This document shows, piece after piece, positions 23,641 to 34,310 of a stretch of 64,000 nt of DNA. The stretch comes from Trichobilharzia szidati. Taxonomy: Eukaryota > Platyhelminthes > Trematoda > Strigeidida > Schistosomatidae. The stretch lies in the NCBI GenBank assembly GCA_944472155.2, contig OX235273.1, positions 30,105,204 through 30,169,203 of the forward strand, given 5' to 3'. The notes beneath the pieces were generated by a model, which saw nothing but the letters and a program-made list of their open reading frames with translations, had not been told where the DNA came from and ran no database searches. Every line of letters starts with the position of its first letter. Position 1 is the stretch's first letter. A program made the translations under genes and the position numbers.

Positions 23641-24310
23641 CGTTGTTAGTTTATGGTAGTCTGTCAAAAATTTAGACAAGTGAATGATTATTCTGTAGCT
23701 TTACATAGGTAAATACCTATCGTGCCACTTATTTTTCTTTCTTTAGCGTTCAAAGTTATGCTACTTATCACTAGTTAGTAGTCTGCTGTTGTATTATGAT
23801 ATTTTCATAACCTTGAGTGTTGTTTTCTCTTGAAGTTAAACTCACTTCGTATACTAATGCTCTATTTAATATACGGTAATTGCCTTCTTACGTTTAAACG
23901 GTATCTGTTGTACGTGCTTTTTCATATACCCTTCTCTACTGAACAATATTCGTTCAAATTCACTTCATTTTTGTCTGGCAGTCACAGGCTGTTAATTCTT
24001 AGCCTGGATCACCTTTGACGAAGCTTTACTGTGTTTTCGATTGACGCTTACTGCCTGTGTATTCAACAAACACTCAGGCACAGACATCTCACAATGTAAG
24101 GTTTCTATAGTATATTCCGTTAATTTTTGCGTAACATGGTACTTCTTACCAGACAAATCCCGTGTGTTTTGGATTCTACGTGTAAATCAACGAGTGGTTC
24201 AATTAATCGATTGTTATTATCGCTCTGCATTAGTTAGACGACATCTACACGATAATTGTCTCGTAACCTGGAATTTTGCACTTACGAAATTTACACTGTG
24301 GTAAGGGAAG
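23641..24310 (-). repeat. Dispersed repeat upstream of Penelope-like element (copy 1)
   Basis: Shares long stretches with 33830-34310 (TTTATAGTC/AACAATATT, TGTCTGGC, GACGAATCC and CTACGTG landmarks in the same order) and in part with 29380-29880. In two cases it lies just upstream, on the minus strand, of reverse transcriptase remnants of the same class, so it is probably the element's own 5' region and not host DNA. Confidence 0.5.
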
Positions 24311-24724
24311 ATAAATGGCACTTCCCCCTTGATTAGTAAATATCGGACCAGACGAATCCTACAAATTTCGCCTTCGCATTATATTCTACAAAAAATGGTT
24401 TGATTGTTTTGAAAATGAATCCTATACTCATTCCTTGCAGAAGTCAAATATTTCAGTATTATTATTTCATAATCTGTTTCGCTTCAACATAGATAATGCA
24501 TGAAATACTGTAGCACGTGCATGGGGTAATACAGGTTGTATTTCATAGGAAAGCAATTCTGAACGCTACAAACAATTATCAATAAAGATTATCAGAACGA
24601 AAATCTCTTCAATTTTTGTCTATACTTCTAAATTGGACGGAAGTACGATGATTACTAAAATCGGTGACGACGTCTGTCACCAGCTGACAGGTGGTGATGA
24701 ATAATGCATTTTCTATTTACCTAC

Positions 24725-24955
24725 TGGAAGTCAGTGGTGGGATGAATAGCTGAGTGGCAATATCCCTGATGCCCGGCCAACGCACTCCTTTGCCTCGCTA
24801 AAACAGTAATAAATCCGTTAAAGAAGGAGGTTAGATGATGGGGGTAGCAACCTCACCAGTAAAAAACAATCACCACTGCTCTCGAAACTTCAAGTCTCTA
24901 GCTTTAAGCCCTATGTTCCACTGGGAACTGAAGGAATAAAAAATTATAATATCTC
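24725..24955 (+). mobile_element. Short RTE-tailed element (SINE-like or internally deleted RTE)
   Basis: Begins around GGGATGAATAGCTGAGTGGC, passes through AAGAAGGAGGTTAGATGATG and CAACCTCACC, and ends in AGCCCTATGTTCC followed by a GGAACTGAAGGAATAA tail. That tail is the same 3' end as the full RTE copies (5.7, 32.7 and 53.2 kb). No reverse transcriptase sequence lies between, so it is either a SINE with an RTE-derived tail or an RTE with nearly everything deleted. Confidence 0.5.
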
Positions 24956-25309
24956 TGATTGCATCAATTTTTGACGCGTGTTTGGGTTTGCTAGAGGTTA
25001 TCAGTTTCCCTTAGGTTGCAGATATGTCTAAATCATGAGTTTTAATACGTGAGGTACATAAATCCAGGACGTTGTACCAATTGTCCTCAACCATCCGACC
25101 GATTGTAATGTTTAAGTTTACTTATTGAAACGGAATGTTTAAGTTTTCTATACTGTAGAGATAAATAATCATGTTCAAATTAGAATGGCATAAAATAATG
25201 TTTGTACTTCAATAAAGGAATTATTATGAATAGTATACACTGACTGCTTTCGAAAATAGCTTCAGTGTAGTATGAACTCTAAATAAATGCAAAATGAAAT
25301 CGTATACTT

Positions 25310-25650
25310 GGTGCGTGAAGGAAGCATTACCAACAGCTTGCTGCAGACTATCATCAATAGCTGGCTTCACTGATTTGACATCAAGGTTCAAAATGGCAGA
25401 AATGATAGGAAACACGGAACTCTCACTACAGAAGTGACTAACAAATACATATGTAGAAGCAAATGAAGATGGATTGAACCTTAAACTCTGAGGATATCGT
25501 TGATAAAAATCGAACGCCGACTGGTTGAGTGGATATCGAATGTGAAACGTTGAAGTTGACATTCGTTATAGAGATATGTGGAGGAACTCATTTGGGGAGG
25601 AACTGAAATCGTATGTGTATCCTTGCAGGCAGAAATAGAGGACTGGGGAG
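25310..25650 (+). mobile_element. RTE C-terminal fragment
   Basis: Reads NSLLQTIINSWLH (compare LQTFINSCLRS in better copies), then RWIEP and LRISLIKI matching the RWRWIGHTLRKPS region. The minus-strand open frame of 112 residues over it is an antisense shadow. A matching fragment lies at 30980-31260. Confidence 0.5.
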
Positions 25651-26486
25651 AAAGAGAAAAGCTAGGGGTGTTTTGTTGAAAAACTATGTGCCACTCAGTA
25701 CGATAGGAAATCAAAATACGAATATCGGTATAACAATAATAATAATAATAATAACAATCCAAAAGTCCATATGTTCACTGAAATAGTCTAGTAACCACAG
25801 ACGCCATGGAGCAGAAACATGACATTACTCAATCCCTAATCACTATTTAATGTATCCGTTGCAGTTATGCACGAAGCCAATCGTGATCTAAAACATCTTA
25901 GCAGTAATGTTACTGAATAAGGCATATGTTAACGTGAGTGCTAGTTCCAAATAGGACATCAGTTCCCTCATTTTAGCGAATTTGCCTTGAAGATGAGTAC
26001 CAGCAAGCACGAAACATAGATCCTGGGCGTCCTATTACGTCGAATAACTCACAGTTAATATTTATGGTCACAGAATTGAGAAAATGTGTTAGTGTTTCAG
26101 CGGTAATCGTCCAACAAAAGGTATCCTACAATCACCTGAATCGTAAGACATTAGGCACACGAAATCCATGACGAAAAACGAGAACGAACAAATGTACTTG
26201 TGAAACGGCACATGAAGAAAAAATTGACACAGGCATTTACCTACTCATGAGTAGTTCAGATAAATCGCAGACATTTTATCTACAAGGAAACGACAAATAA
26301 TAATTGTTCTCGAGGTTGAATAAATAAGAACGATGAGATTTTTAACATCGATAATATTGAGAAGAAAAAACAAGTAGTTCACCAGAGTGGCTCTTTTCAG
26401 TGAAATCATTTTCCTTAGCTGTACACTCACATTTATATAGAATTTTCCACTTAAGAGAATCGTAACTAAATTCAAGAGTGTCATAC

Positions 26487-26800
26487 TCACAGCCAGCAGC
26501 AGCAACAACGACAACACCAAGCACCAATCACAATCAACTGGGGAAATTCGGCAAAGGTTAATTCCTTCAGTTACCCAGGAAGCATCGTTTCAACCACAGG
26601 CAGTCGGCACGACGAAAATACAATAGCCAGAATCGGAATGCCAAAGGACACCTTCAAAACTCTGAAATCAGTGTGGAACTCTTCTGCACTCATTCAGCAC
26701 AGAGAACAAGATTCACATTTTCAAAACAAATATTGAATCAATCGGTCTGTCCATATCGGTTTGAAACTAGACCAGTGTGTCATGATGTGTGGCCATTTAC
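26487..26800 (+). mobile_element. RTE thumb fragment
   Basis: Contains the Gln-rich run (CAGCAGCAGCAACAACG) and then FSYPGSIVSTTGS and IARIGMPKDTFKTLKSVWN, equivalent to TYLGSIVSTTGGTDEDIKARIGKARQAF in better copies. Confidence 0.65.
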
Positions 26801-29379
26801 TGCTGTTCTCCTTAATTTAATATCGAAACAACAAGGAAATGGAATATACCTCTTTCTAACTCCTCCATTGTCTGCTTGTCTATATTTATCAGAACTTCCT
26901 CATTATTTTTCTTATTATTACTGTATTAATCCTCAATTGTTGTTCGTTGAACTCTAGCTGCGAACAGTTCTTTCTTATGTCAGTATGAATAGGAAACCAA
27001 GTTGATGACTTTTTCGAAAGGAAATACTTCCCTTCACTTCAATTGTCTATCTGTATTCATGAGAAATCGGCCTAAGAGTTTGTTTTACGAACTATGGTTT
27101 CAGACAGCTTAACTGTTATTATTATGATTCCATTTGATCAGAATGTAACATGGCTCTTCAAGTACACACCCTTACGCTATCCTGTACCCTGCAGTCTTGT
27201 GTTGATTAAAGTCTACAGGTTGTTGGATAATCCCTCGGTGACGCGTGCATCAACTTCATGATCTAACAGGAATATTGTCGGTTACGTATCTTCATCACCC
27301 CTGTATTTTTCATGCTGAAGTTAGGTAAATACACATAATTCTTATGAAATATTTTACGAACAACTGTCACCTAATATTTTGGTCAGTGCCGTTTTATCTT
27401 ATTTCGGATTGTCAACTAGATGACCCCCTATCCTCTTCAGTGAGTGATGGTGTTCCCACTGTGACCAGCAGCCGTCAGTTCACTCATCACTTATTACCCA
27501 ATTATGACAATTATCAGCCATCCAGATGTTTATATCAATTTCAGTCATCACAGTGTAATCATTGTCTATCTGTTTATGTATCTATCCACGTGTAAAAGAA
27601 ACAACCAACCCGAATTCTTAAACAACTCGACCATTAGTGCTGCATAACCAGCATACATGGTAATACTCGAATGTTATCTGAACATGTAACCCATAAATAA
27701 ATCGTTACAAGCAATCCCTCGTTTTCAGTGCTGCAAAAATGAGTAAAGCACATATTGACCTGAAAGCATAAGTACATCTGTATTCGCAATACATAGTTAA
27801 TCTGATCAGTACCCGTCTTTCAGTGATAAAGTGAGATTGAAAATTCCTTCTTATATTTCGTGAATACTTCGTAAGTCAACTGTTTCCTTAGTCAGTAGAA
27901 GTTTATGAACACGTAATTTATGTTATCGCATTGAACACTGCTAATTTCTCCATCATAATGTTGAGAGATTTGAAAGTCAGTTACCAGCCGGCATAGTTCC
28001 AGTAGGTGTGGCATAAGCAGGAACATTACAGCTGCAACGATCAGCTTATAGAATAGCCAAAGTAAACGGTTGTGAGCAAAATGAATAGTCACTGACGCTT
28101 AATCCCTATTACGAATTTATCAATGGACAATATTACGCTGATATAATCTGGGAGTCTTGACTTTTATTGTCGGTCATATGGTTTCAATACATGCGTCGTA
28201 ACGTTACTTCGTCAGGGTTGACATATTCTGAACTTGATCACTTGTGGAATAATAATGATAGTTACCATGATTATGCACCTTTTTATTTCACACTAATATT
28301 AATGTGACAAATAAGGTTTCGATATGTCGTGCAACTATTAAGCTACTATTTAAGGATGAATCATTATAGGTTTACTGTGACAACTGATTCCCAAGCACCA
28401 TTACATCTGTGACCATTTTACAAGTAAGGTGGGTATTACTAGCAAGAACATGTAAGTAGTATGTATTGCGTGTTGTCTTCGGTGGATAAAGGCGGTACTA
28501 CTTCAATGGTGATGTAGAGAAATGAAAGATCCTTGTGAAACAAAGGAAAATCTGAAAGCATTACAATGGAAGTACAAGATGTGCAGCATATTGAAATAGA
28601 GATTTTCACATAAAGTGTATGCATTCTCCCATATCTGTTCATAAATTCGCCAATACACAATTCCGCCATCGAAAACTGTTGTATTTTACTGTTACCTAAC
28701 TATCCTATCGAGATGTTTACTTCATCCTTGTATTTCATTCAGGAGGTACATACACCGAGTTAGTCACAGTAATGTTGCATCAGATATATTATTTTTCAAT
28801 AAGGCACAATCCTTAAATATCATGGGTGATACGATAATTTTCCTCTGCTTTCTTAAATTTAATATCCAAACTCTGCTCATGTGAAGTACGATTCTATTTC
28901 AACTCCTTCCCTCCACCTTCCCTAGCATAGCATCTTAGTAGCCACTGTTCACTACAGTTGTCAAAGATAACGAAATATTTTTGATGAACTTGCATATAAA
29001 CTTTTAGGTTCGTATTAGTTTCTTGAGGGCTATAAACCGTAAGCCTTGGACCTAGAATTCGAGATCGTTGAAATAAGAATAAGCCTAACAGGATTAAATG
29101 AGCTCATCATTATTATTTCATGGTTGCAACCAGAACAATACGAAAGTACCGGTTGAAAAAACGTTTCGAGATTGATAGGAACTATAAGTAACGCATTCCT
29201 AGGATGGCGTAAACTGTTAAATTATTAGGAGTTGGAAGCGTGCGCAGTGGTGACCAGCCACCTACAACTGTGAACTCTCTGCAAACGTGACTGAAAGAAT
29301 ACAGCCTACCGCACCACCAAGGACTAGACAGATCATATTAGTTACTGCCTAGTAACCAATTGACGTATATTACATTCAT
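26801..29379. other. Intergenic, nothing assigned
   Basis: AT-rich. Open frames up to 94 residues have no signal or family motif. CGTCGTAACGTTACTTCGTC at about 28194 resembles the GAAACG motif of Penelope-element ends, but nothing coding adjoins it. Confidence 0.4.
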
Positions 29380-29880
29380 TCTTCAACAGAATTAACGTCA
29401 ATTTTCTCATTCATGCTTTGTTGCATAATAGTAATCTGTCGAAAATAAAGTGAATGATTGTTCATTGACCTTCTATAATTGTCTCATACTCAGTATCTCT
29501 TGTACTTGCAAAACATAGACTATGGTTCCGAAAATATATCTGTTTAGTGTAAATTGTCATCATGTAGTAAGGTAGATGACACTTACCACTTGACTAGTTC
29601 CTACTGGAGCAGAGGAATCTCGCGCATCCTAATCTTTCCAGTACATTCTACATAAAATAGTGTGGCTGTTTTTGGAAATGAATCCTATATTCCTTTGTAG
29701 CTGAACTGAAATATTCCAATATTGATACTTCATAACCTCGTTTGCTTCAACCAAAATAAGACAGGCGATAATACCATATACATTTCGTGTGTTATCAATT
29801 GTATTTCACTAGAGGGTAAATAAGAACATCAAATTAATGATAATTAAAATATGATCAGAACAAAAAACGTCTACTTATTC
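29380..29880. repeat. Second copy of 23.6-24.6-kb sequence
   Basis: ATTAACGTCA, AAGTGAATGATTGTTC, GAATCCTATATTCCTT and TATTTCACTAGA blocks occur in the same order as in 23620-24610. Further downstream, 30640-31130 matches 24940-25440. The pair suggests an old duplication of about 1.8 kb, about 5.8 kb apart, later broken by insertions. Confidence 0.5.
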
Positions 29881-30059
29881 ACTCATATACCACGAACACC
29901 TGCTAAACAATCATGTTAACAAGGTTAATAATATCTGAAATGAATCTGAAAGAATTCTGCTGATAAACCAGCCAACAACCTAGTACGCAACAAATACGTT
30001 GAAGGAAATTGATGTAGACTTCATGTATATTGATGAAAAATTGAGGCAACAACACACAC

Positions 30060-30260
30060 CAGGACCTCGAATCTAATCCAAAAGAAAGAAACGATGAGTT
30101 GAGTATCTGAAGATGACATGGAGATCAACTGAAAAGGAAATAAAAGCGTATGGGCAGTCGTGGGGACAACGAAATATTGTGCTGGAAAGGTCGCATGGAA
30201 GATTATCACACCTGCATTCCAATTCCCTATTAGTTGTCTTCAGAGAAGTAAACACTCATC
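30060..30260 (+). mobile_element. RTE C-terminal scrap
   Basis: Reads WRSTEKEIKAYGQSWGQRN, matching EEEMKTCGQTWSQVKTLAGNR in the 32.7-kb copy. Confidence 0.4.
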
Positions 30261-30979
30261 GCAGTAGAACGAAATGAGATAATCGTAAGGAAGAACAAGT
30301 TAGTGCTTTTATAATTTTCTCATTTTGGCGAAATATTTGGATTTTTTGTTTTAGTGTAAAGAAATAAGTGGTGATATTAGTAGACAAGGTCATTGACAAC
30401 ATGATTCCCACGTTGTTCAGGATTCTGAAACTAGTAGGAAGTGTCCGCAGATATGCATATGCAGGTTACCACTTTCCCTTCATGCTTCCAACATGGACGA
30501 AAATGCGAAATTTACAAAAAAATTCTTGGCAACTTCCGATGGATTGTGATGAACAATGAAGTCAAGGCATCAATATGCTCCTGCAGCAAATAACTGGCCA
30601 AAAGGATACTTCACGGTAGTGTTTTTCACCGCGTATATGCATTCAATAGGGTAGATCAGTTTCTCTGAGGTTGCAAATATTGTCTAATGAAGAGGAGTGA
30701 TGTCTGTGTTACAAAGAGCAGGATATTAAGTCAACTGCCTTCAGTCACCCAACTCATTGTTGTATTTAAGTCATCCTGATAAGATGCGATTCATCTCTAA
30801 TAATTAATTTTTTCTACACTGAAGAGATGAATAATCACGTTCAAACTAAAAATAGCATAAAATGATGGTTTTAATTCTGTTTAGGAATTACGAAGGAAGC
30901 TTTCATTGACAATTCGTGAAAGTTGTTCTACTTGGCTACCGTACTCTGAATAAACGCAAAGTAACTCATAGACTTGATC

Positions 30980-31260
30980 AGTGACAAAAGGCATCTGCAA
31001 CAGTCTCCTGCAGACTTTCATCAACACCTGCCTTTCTCTGTGTCGATTCTGAAATTCAGATGGGCTGAACGGATAAGTAACACGGAATTCTGAATACATG
31101 ACAATGAATAAGCGGTTACTCAACAAATACTGAGAATCAAATGGACATGGACTGAATGTACGATGCTAGGAGCGTTATGCGATATTGTGCATCAGGCCCT
31201 AGACTGGAAATCGAATGATAAACGACTAGTTGTGTTTTTTCCTTCTAAGTTGACATGAAG
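30980..31260 (+). mobile_element. RTE C-terminal fragment
   Basis: Reads CNSLLQTFINTCLS and continues with a worn C-terminal part, parallel to 25310-25650. The antisense 81-residue frame is not a gene. Confidence 0.45.
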
Positions 31261-32646
31261 GAAATTAAACCATATCGGTTAATGATACTTCAAATTCTGA
31301 AGCCTGGCAGTGTTTCTGAACTCAGCATTTATTTTATTATCCTTCCGAATCATACAACACTGAGCATACAACTTTATGACTAGGACCGAAAGGGAAGAAA
31401 TTTATCCAACCTCCAAGTGGCTGTGGATTTTATCAGAACGTAGAAATCCTTATGGCTGTAAAATTGCGTGTGATATAGTTCAGGGAAGCTATTTTCGGAG
31501 AATTTATTTTCTATATCTATGCAATGTAATTTAGATCGTATTTTCAACAGAAGAGGATAGTAACAGAATTGATGAAATCTCATAATCACAAACTGGCAGA
31601 GGCTTGAATTCACGAGCCATTGCTCTTGAATTCGTGCCAGAATGGTCTGCAAGCTTGCCTCAGAATTTAGAGGTACTGTAATCGAGACCGATGGTTCTGT
31701 AATGCCAAGGACCGCCAAACTAGGAAAAAAATTATGATAATATTTCAGTGATAATTTTTCTGTTTTGGTAATATTTCTAACAAAATGTCCATGATTGGAC
31801 CAGCTGTTGGAGTTGTTTTGTTTTTATTTCACACATGATGACCTTTAGTTTGGCGTTTATGTTCATTCACTCTGATTTTGAGTGATATTGACGTTTGACC
31901 CACGTATTTAGTGGGCACAGGATATTTTGTAAATTACATTATTTTTATGCATTTTTATTGCACCTTTTAGTTAATTTATTTTGATTTCTCATTAGATGCG
32001 TTGGTTTGAACGTGTACGAATCCCAGTATTTCTGAGATTTCTTCGAATCGCCTCGGATGTACCAGATTCTTCTTCATATTATATATGAAAAATTCTTTTG
32101 GGTAATTGGTATCGAGTGACATTTTGAATGAGGAAATTATTCCTTTTCTTTGGTCATCTAGTGTTATTGTAAGTCTGCGTATTCTGTCCGCAAGATTTCC
32201 CTTTTCTGTTAATAGATGAGCTGAGTAATAATCAAGGAGTCACCCAGAATATGTAGTTTTTTCTATATAGCGTCGTTTCGATGATGCCATCTGTTACTCT
32301 TCGTACTTTGCAGTCTTACATAGGCAGTTCCCCAATTTCATTCTCTATTTCCATGGTTGATTTTATTGAGTCATATGACTGTTAATGTGTGGCAAGAATT
32401 TCTCAAAAACATTATTTTCCTTTATAACTAACGTGTCGTCTTTATATGTCCACCAACATTTTATTGATGACCTGAATGGTTTAAGTGCGTTCTCTTACCG
32501 AAATTCCATGAATATATCAGCTACTATTGGTAAGATGACTGCTCCTTCATTTGTTGGAATATTTTTCCTTCAAATGTAAAATATGTTGTAGTTACACAGA
32601 ATTCACTGACTTCCATCATCTCTTCTACTGATAATTGTGTCCCGTC

Positions 32647-32656
32647 TTTCAGGTCA
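32647..32656. repeat. Target-site duplication, left (10 bp)
   Basis: TTTCAGGTCA directly before the first base of the RTE insertion. The identical 10-mer is found at 33717-33726. Confidence 0.85.
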
Positions 32657-33716
32657 GGGGTGCCACCGACAATAATACATCTCATCCAACAGCTATACGA
32701 CAATGCTGCATGCCAAGTAATCCACAGTGGGAAACTTACGGAACCCTTCGAAGTGAGGACAGGAGTAAGACAAGGCTGCCTACTATCGCCAATGATTTTC
32801 TTGATTGCAGTAGACTGGATAATGCGACAAACAGTGGGCAATGAGGAAACAGGCATAAAATGGACTCACACAAAAAACTTGGAGGATTTGGACTTCGCCG
32901 ATGATATATGTCTGATTTCCCACAAACTGGAAGATATGCAAGCGAAAAGCAACAAGTTGGCAGAAGAAGCATCAAAGATAGGACTTCAGGTGAACACAGA
33001 TAAAAAAGAGGTGATGAAAATTCCTGGACAAGAACAACAACAACAGACAACAATCAGCATAAATGGGAGAAACCTGAAAGAAACTACCTCCTTTACCTAC
33101 CTGGGAAGCATCGTTTCAACTACAGCCAGATGGAACTGACGAGGATATCAAAGCGAGAATTGGAAAAGCAAGACAAGCTTTCACTACTCTCAAGTCTGTG
33201 TGGCGGTCAACAGCACTACTCAGAATCAAAAATAAGATCCGGATTTTCAACTCCAATGTGAAGTCAGTCAGTGCTACTATACGGATCAGAGACTTGCACT
33301 GTGCGTCATAAAGAGCATATCAAACAAACTACAGACCTTCATAAACAGCTGCCTTCACTCAATACTCAAGATCAGATGGCCAGAAATGATCAGCAACAGG
33401 GATCTTTGGGAGCGAACCAACACAGCAGGAACCGATTGTGAAACAAATAGGCAGGAGGAAGTGGAGATGGATTGGACATACTCTTAGTAAACCAGCAAGT
33501 GACATCACTAGACAAGCCCTCGAGTGGAACCCGAAAGTGAAGCGGCGAGTTGGTCGTCCAAGGGTGACTTGGAGGAGGTCATGTGAAGAGGAGATGAAAA
33601 CGTGTGGACAAACTTGGAGCCAGGTGAAGACTCTAGCAGGGAACAGAACGCAATGGAGACGCACGGCTGAAGCCCTATGTTCCTGTAGGAATTAAAGGAT
33701 ACAATAATAATAATAA
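32657..33716 (+). mobile_element. RTE/SR2-like retrotransposon, 5' truncated, 1060 bp
   Basis: Starts abruptly inside the palm (PPTIIHLIQQLYDNAACQV) and keeps VRTGVRQGCLLSPMIFLI, the catalytic DLDFADDICLIS and the thumb (TYLGSIVST). After a frameshift at about 33130 it keeps the C-terminal part to a (TAA)n tail. It is the least decayed copy in the window, with one 159-residue frame (32660-33139). It is flanked by a perfect 10-bp target-site duplication and sits inside a Penelope-like element, so it is younger than that element. 5' truncation is normal for target-primed insertion. Confidence 0.92.
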
Positions 33717-33726
33717 TTTCAGGTCA
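33717..33726. repeat. Target-site duplication, right (10 bp)
   Basis: TTTCAGGTCA directly after the (TAA)n tail. The interrupted Penelope-like reading frame continues from here on the minus strand. Confidence 0.85.
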
Positions 33727-33830
33727 TCGTCTTTGTTTAGTCTCGTTTCCAGTGCATCCATGGCCATGTGAACGGGTATTTTGGTATAGATACTGTGTTA
33801 ATTCCTTTCTTAGCTATTCTCTGTTATTCT

Positions 33831-34310
33831 TTCATGTGTGTTCGACTTGATGCTACTTAGCATTAGTAAGTAGCATGAATATGTTTTACATCTTATAACT
33901 GACGTCTTTGCTTATGAGGTTTAACTCACTGAATATGTTTACGCTCTATTTGATGTATTGTAAATATTTTCTTATAGTCGAACAATATTTGCTGTATATG
34001 CTTTATTCGAGTGCCCTTTACTGCGGAACATTACCTATTCGTATACCTTTATTGTGTGTCTGGCGTTTGCGATCTGTTTAGATAACACGTGGATCGCCTT
34101 ACACACAAATCTGCTGGCTCTACGTATTGACACACACTGACTGTGCTTTTTGACAGCATTCATCCTCAGACACCCCACAACTGATGCTTGTATATTATAT
34201 TTCTTATTTTATGTTTAATATAGTAAGTACCACGTTTTAGACGAATCCTGTGTTTTCGGAATTTGCGCGTCACTCTACGTGTTATTTTAATAACCTTTTG
34301 ATCATCGTCC
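33831..34310 (-). repeat. Dispersed repeat upstream of Penelope-like element (copy 2)
   Basis: Colinear with 23740-24310 (see that entry). It adjoins the 5' side of the split Penelope-like element on the minus strand. Confidence 0.5.

Larger units (their letters stand above)
31840..33830 (-). mobile_element. Penelope-like element, decayed, split by an RTE insertion
   Basis: Minus-strand reading from right to left. Just outside the inserted RTE it reads SIYTKIPVHMAMDALETRLN (33717-33810). It resumes at 32656 with LKDGTQLSVEEMMEVSEFCV and TTYFTFEGKIFQQM, then LPIVADIFMEFR, then WWTYKDDTLVIKENN (catalytic box, YKDD in place of YVDD). A worn distal part follows, then VIYKISC with a frameshift into TKYVGQTSISLKIRVNEHKR (about 31845-31950), the GIY-YIG nuclease start. 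This is the most complete Penelope-like copy here, but it has several stops and frameshifts. Its likely 5' region is 33830-34310. Confidence 0.75.

Noticed and set aside
25224..25562. 112-residue minus-strand frame and a similar one at 30881-31126 as a gene pair
   Set aside because: Both are antisense to RTE C-terminal fragments, which explains their similarity.
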